Shown: positions 6,751 to 16,215 of the stretch, piece after piece | How positions within the stretch are numbered: the first letter of the stretch is position 1 | Layout: every line of letters begins with the position of its first letter | Program-made: the position numbers and the translations under genes | The notes under the pieces: generated by a model | Told to the model about the DNA's origin: nothing | Databases searched by the model: none | Seen by the model: only the letters and a program-made list of their open reading frames with translations | Origin: Polyangium jinanense | GTDB taxonomy: Bacteria > Myxococcota > Polyangia > Polyangiales > Polyangiaceae | DNA: 64,000 bases | NCBI RefSeq assembly: GCF_028435365.1 | Contig: NZ_JAGTJJ010000005.1 | Span: forward strand, 1-64,000 | Reading direction: 5' to 3'

Positions 6751-9096
6751 ATGGATACCCATGCCGCGTTGCACGACGCCCTTGCCGAGTTTTTCGGGGT
6801 CTTTTCATCGAATTTTCTCCAAGGACAGCGAGACGTCCCCCCGTTCACTGCGAGGCTCGTGGGGGCGTCGATCGAAGTGCCCCTCAAGGTCGGCGAAGGC
6901 GAGCCGATCGTCCTCCGCCAGCGGGGCTCCGCCCTCTACCTCCTCGCCGGACGGTTCTGGGCCGCGGCCCGCGCGAGCGAGGGGCACGGCCAGCGTTGCC
7001 TGCTGCCGACGCTCACCCCCTATCCCCTCAGCTTCTCGACGCAATGGAAGAACTGGCAGGACCTCCAACAGGCGGCGCTGCCCGCGGTGGGCCGAATCGC
7101 GTTGGCGCTTGATAACGATGCGCACGAAGAGGCGGTCCTCCTCGTCCGGCACATCCTCGACGTCGACGCCGGCTATTGGCTCGAGCTCGAGCGCGCCGTG
7201 CCAAACGAGCTTCGGAAGGAGGTGCTCGCGAAGCTGTCCGAACTCAAGGAGCGGACCCATTCGACCTCCTCGCTCGGCGGCCACCTGAAAGTGCTTGCGT
7301 CTCATACCGGGAGCAGCGATCCGCGCGAGCGCCTCTTCGTGGCCAAGCATTATCGATACACCACGAAACACCTCTCGAGCGACAATCACCTCACGTTCCT
7401 CAAAAACATCCAGCCTGCGCTCGAGGCGTGGCTGAAAGAAGAGGACGGCGCCATCTTCGAAACGGCGGTCGGGATCGCCGAGATGCTCGGGTACAAGCTG
7501 TTCGAGCGCGGCGCCTACGCCGAGGCCGAGCCCTTGCTGTCGGCGGCGCTCGACGCGGGGATTGCCGGCGCGGAGCTCTTGCGCGCTCGCTGGGAATGCC
7601 GGCTCTACCGCGGCGATGAGCGCGCCGCCGCGGAGGATTGGCGCGCGGCCGAGCCGATCGACGACCCGGCGCAAGGGCTCTCGCTCGGCTTCTTTTATCG
7701 GGGCGACCGGCAGGATCGAAAGGCGATAGGGCTCGGGCGGGTGGCGCGATCCCTCGGGAAGCTCGCGAGCGGGGAAGACCCGTGCCGCGACCGGCCGAAA
7801 ACCAAAAAAGCCAAGGCCATCTCCGAGACAGAGCGTTCGTCGCACCTCGCGAGGGCGCGCGTGTTCGCCGACGACGCGGTTGCCCTCGTCGACGAGCGCG
7901 CTCGAGGCGACGAGGCGCGCGCCCGCGCCGGCCAGGGAGTCACGGATCGCGGCTTCGAGACGCGCATCTTCGCCGCGCGGGCCTTGGTCCGCGAAGGATT
8001 GGGAGACACCGCCGGCGCGCTCGACGATTATCGCCGGGCGCGGACGCTCGCCACCGCCGCCGGGCTTTCCTGGCAAGGCGACCTCCATGGAGACGACATC
8101 CGGCGCCTCGAGGGTGCGGGCAAGGGCAAGGAGAATGGAGGCGCGATCCCGGAGAGCTTCGACCCCAAATGGTTCCTCGCGAGCGAGCGCGGCGACGACG
8201 AACGCAGCCGAGCGGCCGCCGTCTGGTGCGCAGAGCCCTGGCGGGTGGTCCCCGACGCTCGCCAGCGCGGCACGTCGATTCCGATCGCCTTCGCTTTGGT
8301 CAAGGCCATCGTCGATCACTCGGCGGCCCTGTGGAAGCTCGGCGAGGCGGACGGCGTGAAACTGCCTGATCGGCTCGAATTCGTGCAGCGGGCCCGGCCG
8401 CTCCTCGATCGTTATGCCGACCGGCGCGACGCCGACCGTCTGGAAAGCGTCCTCGACGACGCGCACGAGATCGCGTTCGATGTCTTTCCCCGCCATGAAA
8501 AGGCCGAGCGTGCGCCTTTCTTCGTTTTCCTGCGCGCCATCGGCGACGCCGAGACGATCGACGAGGCGCGTGTCCTCTCCGCGCTCGACGACGACGCGTG
8601 GAGCCGCTTGCGGCGGCATCTCGAGGCCAAGCTCGACGAGCTCGACCCGCTGCGTGACGTCTTCGATGCGACCGTGCGCACCGGCGCGCCCATGGATGCG
8701 GTCGTCGCGGCGCTTGCCGCCTACCAAGAGCTCTTCCGGAACGATTGGGGATCCTTCGCCACGCCGCGGCCGGCCTGGGAGAAGCTCGCCAAGCCGCTCG
8801 AGCGGGCGGACGGCGCGAAGCTCGCCCCGGCGCTGATCGAATTCATCCGCCGCGAACAATCCGTGCCTGGTCATTACGGCCTGACGCGCCTGCCGGCGAA
8901 GTCCCTCTGGCCGCTCTTCTACGCATGGCACCCCTCGACCGAGGCATTCCTGCTCGAGGCGCTCGCGGGGAAACTCGACCATGGAAAGAGCCTCTCCGCG
9001 ACGCAACGCAAGACGCGCCACGAATGCCTCACCTGGTTTGCCAACGAGAAGAAGCTCGCCAAGCTCGGCGCGGCGCTGGCGAAGAGACGCCGGTAG
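6751..9096 (+). CDS. Large helical protein of unknown function
   Basis: 781 residues, no signal peptide, no membrane segment. Residues ~70-110 contain aromatic-rich FWAAARASEGHGQR and LSFSTQWKNWQDL pieces; the remainder is helix after helix, with TPR-like pairs near residues 230-300 (FERGAYAEAEPLLSAALDAGI... LLRARWECRLYRGDERAAAEDW). I do not recognise the family. Like the SMI1/KNR4 protein at 243 it may belong to the solenoid proteins that myxobacteria keep in small accessory clusters. A run of C residues (6711-6724, 6742-6750) precedes the ATG, with no good ribosome site. Confidence 0.7.
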   Translation: MDTHAALHDALAEFFGVFSSNFLQGQRDVPPFTARLVGASIEVPLKVGEGEPIVLRQRGSALYLLAGRFWAAARASEGHGQRCLLPTLTPYPLSFSTQWKNWQDLQQAALPAVGRIALALDNDAHEEAVLLVRHILDVDAGYWLELERAVPNELRKEVLAKLSELKERTHSTSSLGGHLKVLASHTGSSDPRERLFVAKHYRYTTKHLSSDNHLTFLKNIQPALEAWLKEEDGAIFETAVGIAEMLGYKLFERGAYAEAEPLLSAALDAGIAGAELLRARWECRLYRGDERAAAEDWRAAEPIDDPAQGLSLGFFYRGDRQDRKAIGLGRVARSLGKLASGEDPCRDRPKTKKAKAISETERSSHLARARVFADDAVALVDERARGDEARARAGQGVTDRGFETRIFAARALVREGLGDTAGALDDYRRARTLATAAGLSWQGDLHGDDIRRLEGAGKGKENGGAIPESFDPKWFLASERGDDERSRAAAVWCAEPWRVVPDARQRGTSIPIAFALVKAIVDHSAALWKLGEADGVKLPDRLEFVQRARPLLDRYADRRDADRLESVLDDAHEIAFDVFPRHEKAERAPFFVFLRAIGDAETIDEARVLSALDDDAWSRLRRHLEAKLDELDPLRDVFDATVRTGAPMDAVVAALAAYQELFRNDWGSFATPRPAWEKLAKPLERADGAKLAPALIEFIRREQSVPGHYGLTRLPAKSLWPLFYAWHPSTEAFLLEALAGKLDHGKSLSATQRKTRHECLTWFANEKKLAKLGAALAKRRR

Positions 9097-9285
9097 CAGG
9101 GACAGTCGATTTTTCCCGTGATGGAGGAGGACGTGCGTCCCTTGTCTTCATGGGACCCGCGAAAAAACGCGAGCACCGCGGACCGTTCTCCGGCAAGGTG
9201 CGTGTTTAGAGGTCCCCGGAGCAGCATTGTCCCTGCGGCTCGGGAAAACGTCTCGTTCTTTCACCACGAAACAGAGGTCCTTTTT

Positions 9286-10455
9286 ATGAACATCGTTCAT
9301 CGAGGAACGTCCGGCGGGATCCTCATCGCCGCGCTGGCGACGCTCATGGCGTGCGGCGGCGGCAGCAGCGACCCCGGCGCCGGTGGCTCGGGCGGCACCG
9401 GCGGCACCGGCGGCGCTGGCGGAATGGGTGCCGGGGGCAGCGCCGGCATGGGCGGCGGTGGGGGCGACATGCCCGACGCGGGGCCCGATGCATCGACGGG
9501 TGGAGGCACGCCCGGCGGCACCGTCGAAGTGCTCGCGGGCGCGGTGGGCGAGGCGGGAAACGTCAATGGCCCCAAGGGCACCTCCCGGCTCCGCGATGTC
9601 GGAGGGATGGTCTATATCGCGCCGACGCTTTATGTCGCCGACCGCCGTGATGCCATCCACAAAATCGATGTGAACACCGGCGTCATGACCACCGCCCCCA
9701 ACGACGACGGCATAGACGCCGAGTTCTTTCAGCCGATCGCGCTGGCGACCGGCGGCGGGAACTCGCTCTACGTGCTCCAGGGGCTCAAGACCATGAATGG
9801 CGTCGTGGGGCAGGTCTCTCGGTACAACGTGGGGAGCGGCGTCATCGAGTCTGAGATCACGCCCGATTCTTACCAGGATCTCCCTTATGAGCTGATCAAC
9901 CCGGTGCCCTTCGCGGTCGAGCCGTCCGGGAATGTCCTCGTCGGGGAGAAGGCGCGCGTCTCGCCTTCGACGCTCATGGTCTCGGATATCGGGATCCGGG
10001 AGGTCTGGGGCACGAGCGCGACGCTGACCGCGTGGGTGCCGGCGAATGGCACGACGTACACGGTGCATCGATTGCCATCGTTCGTGCTCGAGAGCGATCT
10101 CGCCGCCAAGACCTGGAAGCTCGTCGCCGGCACCGACATGAACCAGGCCGAGCCGGCCGCCGACGGCCCCAAGGAAACGGCGCGATTCTCCAATCGTGCT
10201 GGCGGCGCGACCTATGACGGCAATGGGCACCTCTACGTCGCTGACACCAACGCGAACGCCGTACGCAAGGTGGATCTGGCGACTGGAGCGATCACCACCG
10301 TCATCGGCGAGCTCTCGCCCGTCGGAACCATCGTGACCGGCGACCTGAAAACAGCGCGTTTGCACCACCCGCAATGGGTGACGTGGCTCGGCGACGGCAA
10401 GCTCGCCATCGGCTGCCCCGAGGATTTCGTCGTGCTGATCGCCAGCGGCCTCTGA
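9286..10455 (+). CDS. NHL-repeat beta-propeller lipoprotein
   Basis: 389 residues. A lipoprotein signal peptide ends in ATLMAC with the lipid-carrying Cys at residue 23. A Gly-rich spacer (residues ~24-75, built from GGTGGTGG-type runs) follows. The rest is a propeller made of NHL-type units, for example GLYVADRR-like YVADRRDAIHKIDVNTG and LYVADTNANAVRKVDLATGAITTVIG. Such proteins sit on the outer membrane surface or periplasmic side and bind ligands; no enzyme motif is visible. ATG 9286 is preferred over the upstream open frame because the signal peptide starts exactly there. Confidence 0.85.
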   Translation: MNIVHRGTSGGILIAALATLMACGGGSSDPGAGGSGGTGGTGGAGGMGAGGSAGMGGGGGDMPDAGPDASTGGGTPGGTVEVLAGAVGEAGNVNGPKGTSRLRDVGGMVYIAPTLYVADRRDAIHKIDVNTGVMTTAPNDDGIDAEFFQPIALATGGGNSLYVLQGLKTMNGVVGQVSRYNVGSGVIESEITPDSYQDLPYELINPVPFAVEPSGNVLVGEKARVSPSTLMVSDIGIREVWGTSATLTAWVPANGTTYTVHRLPSFVLESDLAAKTWKLVAGTDMNQAEPAADGPKETARFSNRAGGATYDGNGHLYVADTNANAVRKVDLATGAITTVIGELSPVGTIVTGDLKTARLHHPQWVTWLGDGKLAIGCPEDFVVLIASGL

Positions 10456-10547
10456 CGGAGTCGCGCCTTCTCTTTACGGCATCACGGGCTGCAGTACAAT
10501 CGGAGGCTTAAACGTCCATCCCGGTCACGCAGCGCGGAGCCCGATTC

Positions 10548-11432
10548 ATGACGAACCTCAGCCCCAGCCTGCACGCCCACCGTCACCTGCGCGCCGCGAT
10601 GACCCTGTCGAGCTGGGAGGCGGGCTGGCGCTCGCTCCTGCTGCGCGGGTACGTCGATCCGCCCGAGGTCGAGGAGTTCAAAACGCCGGCCACGGCCGAT
10701 CATCTCATCGTGCTCGTCACGGGCGGCGCCTGCGACATCGAGGTGCGTTATGGCGGACACTGGCAGTCGATGCATTACGAGCCGGGTCACATCGGCATGA
10801 CCGCCCCCGGCCAGGAGGCGACGCTCCGCTGGCACGGCCAGACCACGCACAGCACGCTGCAACTGCACCTGCCCACGCCGACGCTCCAGCGCGTATTCAG
10901 CGATCTCTCCGCCGGTGATCCCGAACGACTCGAGATGCCGAGTATGCTGGGGAGCGTCGATCCGCTCGTGGAGCAGATCATGCTCGGCCTCGCGCGCGCC
11001 CTTTCGGCCGGCGTGCCCGATCTTTATGCGGAATCGGCCGGCGAGCTTTTGGCCGCGCACCTTTTGGTCCACCACGCACGTCGGCCGGCGCCGCGACCGG
11101 TGACCGCGCGCGATACGCTGCGGCTGCGTCGGGTCGAAGCGTTCATGCGCGAGCACCTCGGCGAACCGCTCTCCCTGGAGACGCTCGCGGAGCAAGCGGG
11201 CGTGAGCCGCTTCCATTTGCTGCGGCTGTTCAAACGCGCGAACGGGGAGACGCCGTTCGCCCGCCTGACGCGGCTGCGCATCGAGGAGGCGCAGTCCCTC
11301 CTCGCGCGCGGCCGCCAGTCGGTGACGGAGATCGCGCTCGCCTGCGGCTATCAGAATCCGGCGCACTTCGCCTCCGCATTCCGCCGGCTGGTCGGCGTGT
11401 CCCCCACAGACTATCGGCGCAGCGCCCGCTAG
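10548..11432 (+). CDS. AraC-family transcriptional regulator
   Basis: 294 residues. The N-terminal ~170 residues form a cupin-like sensor domain (DHLIVLVTGGACDIEVRYGG). The C-terminus has both AraC HTH units: EPLSLETLAEQAGVSRFHLLRLFKRANGETP and VTEIALACGYQNPAHFASAFRRLVGVSP. It lies 148 bp upstream of, and in the same direction as, a short-chain dehydrogenase gene, a common pairing in which the regulator activates the dehydrogenase in response to a small aromatic or aldehyde compound. The inducer is not visible from sequence. Confidence 0.9.
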   Translation: MTNLSPSLHAHRHLRAAMTLSSWEAGWRSLLLRGYVDPPEVEEFKTPATADHLIVLVTGGACDIEVRYGGHWQSMHYEPGHIGMTAPGQEATLRWHGQTTHSTLQLHLPTPTLQRVFSDLSAGDPERLEMPSMLGSVDPLVEQIMLGLARALSAGVPDLYAESAGELLAAHLLVHHARRPAPRPVTARDTLRLRRVEAFMREHLGEPLSLETLAEQAGVSRFHLLRLFKRANGETPFARLTRLRIEEAQSLLARGRQSVTEIALACGYQNPAHFASAFRRLVGVSPTDYRRSAR

Positions 11433-11580
11433 CCGGTCCTCTCGCGCGCGTCGTGCCGGCGGGCTCACGCATGGCAATCACGCGGTGCTCCACGGCAATC
11501 CTGCGAATGCCCCCGTGCGCGTGCGGACGTAGAATCCTCTCGTCGAGACGTGACAAGCGCTCGATCAGGAGAAGGACGAC

Positions 11581-12315
11581 ATGGCAACCGAGAGAGTGGC
11601 GATCGTGACGGGTGCGTCTCGCGGCATTGGCGAGGCGGTCGCGAAGCGTCTGGCGCGGGACGGCTTCAGCGTCACCATCAACTACGCCGGCGAGGCGGCG
11701 GCCGCCGAGGCGCTTGCGCAGTCCATCGAAGCGGCGGGCGGCCGCGCGCGGGCCATCCAGGCGGACGTGAGCGATCCGGCCGCGGTGCGCGCGCTGTTCG
11801 ACGCGACGGAGGCGGCGTTCGGCGGCGTCGACGTGCTGGTGAACAACGCCGGCATCATGGTGCTCGGCGCGATCGCCGACGTCGATGATGCGACGTTCGC
11901 GCGGCAGGTGGCCATCAATCTCCAGGGCACGTTCAACACGCTGCGCGAAGCTGCGCGGCGTCTGCGAAGTGGCGGCCGCATCATCAACTTCTCCTCGAGC
12001 GTGGTCGGCCTGCTCCAGCCGACCTACGGCGTGTACGCGGCGACCAAGGCGGGCGTGGAGGCGCTGACCAGCATCCTGGCCAAGGAGCTGCGCGGCCGCA
12101 ACATCTGCGTCAACGCGATTGCACCGGGCCCGACCGCGACGCGACTGTTCCTCGACGGCAAGTCGCAGGAGGCGATCGATCGGCTCGCGAAGCTCGCGCC
12201 GCTGGAGCGGCTCGGGCAGCCGGAGGACATCGCGGCGGCGGTCTCGTTCCTCGCGGGGCCGGATGGGGCGTGGATCAACGGGCAAACGCTGCGCGCCAAT
12301 GGCGGGATCATCTGA
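11581..12315 (+). CDS. Short-chain dehydrogenase/reductase (SDR)
   Basis: 244 residues, classical SDR length. NAD(P)-binding GASRGIGE at residues 11-18, NNAG in DVLVNNAGIM, catalytic Ser in NFSSSVVG, and Y152/K156 in YAATK. FabG-like; substrate unknown. AGGAGAAGG precedes the ATG. It is separated from the next two dehydrogenase genes by ~220 bp that hold no convincing gene (see rejected small frame), and probably responds to the AraC regulator just upstream. Confidence 0.92.
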   Translation: MATERVAIVTGASRGIGEAVAKRLARDGFSVTINYAGEAAAAEALAQSIEAAGGRARAIQADVSDPAAVRALFDATEAAFGGVDVLVNNAGIMVLGAIADVDDATFARQVAINLQGTFNTLREAARRLRSGGRIINFSSSVVGLLQPTYGVYAATKAGVEALTSILAKELRGRNICVNAIAPGPTATRLFLDGKSQEAIDRLAKLAPLERLGQPEDIAAAVSFLAGPDGAWINGQTLRANGGII

Positions 12316-12537
12316 AGGAGGACAACCGATTGCCCGCTCTCCAGCACGTGCGAGACCATGGAAGGCCACGGCGAACCGGTGTTGCTCATGGCCCCCAAGC
12401 AGCTACGGATCGTGCGACGCTCGTTTGGGAAAAAGGCGCGCCGAGGAATCCGCCCAACGCTTCATCGAAGCGTGAAGCTGACGCCACCGGAACTCGATTG
12501 ACGTGGACGCCCACGCGTGGTAACGCGTCTTCCCTTC

Positions 12538-13248
12538 ATGTTACCCGGAATTCGAGACAAAGTCGCCATCGTCACTGGACATCGCAGTGGTATCGGCAAA
12601 GCGGTGGCGTCGTTGCTCAAGGAGCACGGCGCGCGTGTTCACGGCTTCGACCTCCCCGACGTCGACCTGCGTGATCTCAAGGCCATCGACGCCCACGTGA
12701 CGCGCGTCGCCACGCTCGAGGGGCGGATCGACATTCTCGTCAACAATGCCGGCGTCACGCACCTCGGCAACCTCGTGGACACGTCGCTCGAGGCGATCGA
12801 CGACGTGCTCACCGTGAACCTCAAGGCGCCCTTCCTGCTCATGCAATCCGTGATTCCCATCATGTTGCAGAATGGCGGCGGCGCGATCGTCAACAACGCG
12901 AGTGATCAGGCCTTCATCGGCAAGCGCGACAGCGCGATTTACGGCGCGTCGAAGGCGGCCATCGCGCAGCTCACGAAGAGCGCTGCCCTCGACTGGGGCC
13001 CCCGCGGCATTCGCGTCAACTGCGTCGCGCCGGGCAGCACCGATACCCCGATGCTGCGCCAGGTGCTCTCCGTGCTCTCCGAACGAATGAAGGTGACGAG
13101 CGACGACGTCTACAAGGCCGCCGTCCCGCTCGGCCGTTTCGCGGATCCGAGCGAGATCGCCTGGGCCATCACGTTCCTCGCCTCGGACGCGGCGTCTTTC
13201 ATGACGGGCGTCGTCATGCCCGTCGACGGCGGCGGGGTGGCGCAATGA
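12538..13248 (+). CDS. Short-chain dehydrogenase/reductase (SDR)
   Basis: 236 residues from the ATG. It has the glycine-rich GHRSGIGKA near the start (the first Gly motif reads TGHRSGIG rather than TGASRGIG), DILVNNAGVT, a Ser in NNASDQAF, and Y135/K139 in YGASK. The C-terminus ends VVMPVDGGG as in most family members. An upstream GTG at 12517 in frame is an alternative start. Its stop overlaps the start of the next dehydrogenase by four bases (ATGA at 13245-13248), so the two are translationally coupled. Confidence 0.9.
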   Translation: MLPGIRDKVAIVTGHRSGIGKAVASLLKEHGARVHGFDLPDVDLRDLKAIDAHVTRVATLEGRIDILVNNAGVTHLGNLVDTSLEAIDDVLTVNLKAPFLLMQSVIPIMLQNGGGAIVNNASDQAFIGKRDSAIYGASKAAIAQLTKSAALDWGPRGIRVNCVAPGSTDTPMLRQVLSVLSERMKVTSDDVYKAAVPLGRFADPSEIAWAITFLASDAASFMTGVVMPVDGGGVAQ

Positions 13249-13958
13249 GCGCGCGTGTCGCCCTCGTCACGGGCGCGTCGAGGGGAATCGGCGCGGCCCT
13301 CGTCGAGCGATTTCACGAAGGAGGGTTTTCCGTCGCGGCCCTCGCGCGATCCCGCGTGGATTCACCTCACGCGGCGGAGAGCTACGTTTGCGACGTCAGC
13401 GACGCGGGCGCGGTCGCGGCGACCGTACGCGCCGTCCTCGCGCGCTTCGGTCGTATCGACGTGCTTGTGAACAACGCGGGGCTCGCCGGGGCAAACTCCC
13501 TCGATCCCGAGGGCGACGACGCGTTCTGGCACCAGGTCCTCGCGGTCAACCTGAATGGCACCTATTACCTGTGCAAGCAGGTGCTTCCTCACCTGCCCGA
13601 TGGGGCTGGGCGGATCATCAATATCTCGTCGGTGCTGGGGCTCAAGGGCGCGCCGGATCAAACGGCGTACACCGCGGCCAAACACGGCGTGATTGGCTTC
13701 ACGCGGGCCCTCGCGCTGCACGCCGCTCCGCGCCGCATCACCGTCAATGCGATTTGCCCCGGCTGGACACGCACGGCAATGGCCGAAGGCCGCATGCGCG
13801 AGCTCGGCCTGGACGAGGCGGCGCTGGGGAAAAGCGTGCCCCTCGGCCGCATGATCGAGCCACGCGAGGTGGCGAACCTGGCGTTCCATCTGGCGTCGGA
13901 AGATTCCGCCGGTATCACGGGGCAGGCCATCGTGATTGATGGAGGGGCCCTCGTTTAG
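13245..13958 (+). CDS. Short-chain dehydrogenase/reductase (SDR)
   Basis: 237 residues. GASRGIGAA at residues ~9-17, DVLVNNAGLA, Ser in INISSVLG, Y142/K146 in YTAAK, and the terminal IVIDGGA. FabG/acetoacetyl-CoA reductase-like. Co-translated with the preceding dehydrogenase through an ATGA overlap; two coupled oxidoreductases of the same fold suggest successive or heterodimeric steps of one pathway. A pair of hairpins follows 70 bp after the stop. Confidence 0.92.
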   Translation: MSARVALVTGASRGIGAALVERFHEGGFSVAALARSRVDSPHAAESYVCDVSDAGAVAATVRAVLARFGRIDVLVNNAGLAGANSLDPEGDDAFWHQVLAVNLNGTYYLCKQVLPHLPDGAGRIINISSVLGLKGAPDQTAYTAAKHGVIGFTRALALHAAPRRITVNAICPGWTRTAMAEGRMRELGLDEAALGKSVPLGRMIEPREVANLAFHLASEDSAGITGQAIVIDGGALV

Positions 13959-14027
13959 GCCCTGGGACGAACTCCGTCGACGAATCCGGTTCGAAGTCTA
14001 CGGGAAGAGCGCTCTCGCACGTCGCAG

Positions 14028-14048
14028 GGGTGATCGATCCGATCACCC
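14028..14048. terminator. 9-bp stem hairpin after the dehydrogenase pair
   Basis: GGGTGATCG and CGATCACCC pair around a 3-base loop; with one bulged G the stem extends through GCA/TGC. It is 70 bp after the dehydrogenase stop codon and abuts a second inverted repeat. No T run follows, as is common in GC-rich genomes, so terminator or operator are both open. Confidence 0.5.
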
Positions 14049-14067
14049 TGCGATCGAGCGGATCGCA
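14049..14067. repeat. 7-bp inverted repeat adjoining the preceding hairpin
   Basis: TGCGATC and GATCGCA flank a GAGCG centre. Its left arm starts where the preceding stem ends, and the TGC is shared with the extended form of that stem, so the two structures could compete or stack. Confidence 0.45.
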
Positions 14068-14203
14068 GGCCTCTCGCGGGGCCGCTGACGATCCCCTCGA
14101 ATCCCCGGTGCTCTTGAGGGCTTTGGGCATGGCACGAGAGCTGCTCAGGCTCCGCGGCACGACGCCGGCCCGGAGCGGGCCGCCCGAGCCCAAGGAGCCT
14201 CCC

Positions 14204-16123
14204 ATGAAGACGAATCGTGCCCTCTTCCACCTCGTGACGTGCAGCCTCCTCGCGGCGACCACGGCGATCGGCTGCGGCGATATGGATGCGACCGAGCTCG
14301 ACGAGGACGTGTGGGAGGCCGAGAGCCTGCTCATGGCGCCGAGCCAGGCCGACGCCGACAGCGCAATCAACAGCGCTTACAGCGCGTGGAAGACCAAATA
14401 CGTCACGTCCTCGGGAGCGGGCGGCTTCCTGCGCGTGCAGCGGCCCGAGAACGCGAACGATACCGTCTCGGAGGGCATCGCGTACGGCATGATCCTCGCA
14501 GCATACCTGGGCGACAAACCCACGTTCGACGGCCTGTGGAGTTATGCGAAGAGTCATCTCGACGGCAATGGGCTCATGCACTGGCAGATCAACGCGAGCA
14601 ACTCGGTCATCGGCTGGAACGCGGCCACCGACTCGGACGAGGACATGGCGCTCGCGCTCATCGTGGCGGAAAAGGCCTGGGGCGCGGCGTACGGGGTCGA
14701 GGCGAAGACGCTGCTCGGGCGCATTCTGCAGCACGAGGTGGAGAGCGGGACGAACGTGCTCAAGCCCGGCGACGCGTGGGGCGGCTCCTCCGTGACGAAC
14801 CCGAGTTATTTCGCGCCCGGCTATTACAGGGCATTCAAGGCCTACACGGGCGATGCGCGGTGGGAGAGCGTGGCGGCGTCGTGTTATCAGATCATCGCGA
14901 ACCTGAATGCGAGCACGGGCGCGGGCAACACGGGCCTCTTGCCCGACTGGACGACCGCGGCGGGCGGTCAGGCCTCGGGGATGGGCTTCGATTACAGATA
15001 CGACGCGGCGCGCGTACCGTGGCGCCTCGCGGTCGACGCGGTCTGGTACGGGACGCCGCAGGCGATCGCGCAGCTCGACAAGCTGAACACGTTCTGGAAG
15101 GGCGTGGGCGTCGGGAACATCAAAGACGGGTATACCGTGTCCGGGAACCTCATCGGGCAATGGCACAACGCGACGTTCGTCGGAATGGCGGCGGCCGGGG
15201 CGGCCGTGTCGCCCGACGCGGCCTTCAAGGCGGCGATGTGGAACGAGACGAAGAATTTCCAGAGCGAGAATTATTATAACGACTCGCTCCGCGTGCTCGC
15301 GCTTCTTTTCATGGGCGACCGAATGCCGAACCCGGTCGGCGGGAGCACGCCGCCGCCTTCGCAGAACGCGGCGCCCTCGGTGAGCGTCACGGCCCCCTCG
15401 AACGGCGGCTCGTTCACGACACCCGCGAGCATTTCGATCCAGGCGACGGCGAGCGACAGCGACGGGACGGTGAGCAAGGTGGAGTTCTTCGCGGGCGCGG
15501 TGAAACTCGGGGAGGACACGACGGCCCCGTACGCGTATACGTGGAGCAACGTCGCGGCAGGCTCGTACGCGATCACGGCAAAGGCGACCGACAATGCGGG
15601 CGCGACGACGACGTCGAGCGTGGTGGCCGTGACGGTGAATGACCCTGGCCAGCCGCCGGTCGGGGGCGGTTCGCTGTCGGTGCAGTACAGGGCGGGGGAC
15701 ACGAACGCGAGCGATAACCAGATCAGGCCTCATCTCAATATCGTGAATACCGGGGCGAGCAGCGTGCCGCTGAGCGAGCTCAAGATCCGGTACTGGTACA
15801 CGAGCGACGGCGCGAACGGGCAGCAGTCGGCATGTGATTACGCGGTGGTAGGAAGCTCGAACGTGACGCGGCAATTCTCGGCGGTGAGCCCCGCGCGGAC
15901 CGGGGCCGACACGTACGCCGAGGTGGGCTTCACGGCGGCGGCGGGGAGCGTCCCGGCAGGCGGGCAGAGCGGTGAGATTCAGCTTCGGTTCAACAAGGAC
16001 AACTGGTCCAATTACAACGAGGCGAATGATTACTCGTGCGATCCGGCGAAGACGAGCTTCGCAAATCACACGAAGGTGACGCTCTACAGGAACGGCGCGC
16101 TCGTGTGGGGGACGGAGCCGTAA
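14204..16123 (+). CDS. GH8 beta-glucanase with Ig-like and CBM3 domains, secreted
   Basis: 639 residues. A signal peptide ends ATTAIGC, compatible with lipid attachment at Cys24 though the -3 residue is Ala. Residues ~45-370 are a GH8 catalytic domain: VSEGIAYGM places the general acid at E90, and ATDSDEDMALAL (D145 region) holds the conserved Asp. An Ig-like domain follows (~residues 385-480, PSVSVTAPSNGGSF... VAVTVN), then a CBM3 cellulose-binding module to the C-terminus (GGSLSVQYRAGD... FNKDNWSNYNEANDYS). GH8 enzymes cut cellulose, chitosan, lichenan or xylan; CBM3 favours cellulose. AAGGAG precedes the ATG. The gene is monocistronic, with hairpins on both sides. Confidence 0.9.
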   Translation: MKTNRALFHLVTCSLLAATTAIGCGDMDATELDEDVWEAESLLMAPSQADADSAINSAYSAWKTKYVTSSGAGGFLRVQRPENANDTVSEGIAYGMILAAYLGDKPTFDGLWSYAKSHLDGNGLMHWQINASNSVIGWNAATDSDEDMALALIVAEKAWGAAYGVEAKTLLGRILQHEVESGTNVLKPGDAWGGSSVTNPSYFAPGYYRAFKAYTGDARWESVAASCYQIIANLNASTGAGNTGLLPDWTTAAGGQASGMGFDYRYDAARVPWRLAVDAVWYGTPQAIAQLDKLNTFWKGVGVGNIKDGYTVSGNLIGQWHNATFVGMAAAGAAVSPDAAFKAAMWNETKNFQSENYYNDSLRVLALLFMGDRMPNPVGGSTPPPSQNAAPSVSVTAPSNGGSFTTPASISIQATASDSDGTVSKVEFFAGAVKLGEDTTAPYAYTWSNVAAGSYAITAKATDNAGATTTSSVVAVTVNDPGQPPVGGGSLSVQYRAGDTNASDNQIRPHLNIVNTGASSVPLSELKIRYWYTSDGANGQQSACDYAVVGSSNVTRQFSAVSPARTGADTYAEVGFTAAAGSVPAGGQSGEIQLRFNKDNWSNYNEANDYSCDPAKTSFANHTKVTLYRNGALVWGTEP

Positions 16124-16147
16124 TCACGCGCGTTCCCGCTCCTGTCA

Positions 16148-16161
16148 GCAGCGAATGCTGC
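16148..16161. repeat. small GCAGC/GCTGC hairpin
   Basis: GCAGC, GAAT, GCTGC forms a 5-bp stem 24 bp after the GH8 stop codon, just ahead of the stronger hairpin at 16177. Confidence 0.4.
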
Positions 16162-16176
16162 CACGCGACCGCTCGG

Positions 16177-16215
16177 CGACGAGCAGGGTACGTACCTACG
16201 GCCCCCTGCTCGTCG
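16177..16215. terminator. 12-bp perfect inverted repeat after the GH8 gene
   Basis: CGACGAGCAGGG and CCCTGCTCGTCG are perfect complements across a 15-base loop that contains GTAC palindromes. Position (54 bp after the GH8 stop, 157 bp before the first NACHT gene) and strength make it the best transcription-termination structure in this stretch, although no T tract follows. Confidence 0.6.

Noticed and set aside
9362..9470. GGCGGCACC-type repeats as a possible regulatory array
   Set aside because: They code for the Gly-rich linker of a lipoprotein, like the ones at 57370-57480; no sign of non-coding function.
12358..12501. 47-residue frame between two dehydrogenase genes, after a GGAGG at ~12317
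   Set aside because: The GGAGG is not placed for this ATG, the peptide is Arg-rich and matches nothing I know; possibly a decayed gene remnant but not supportable.
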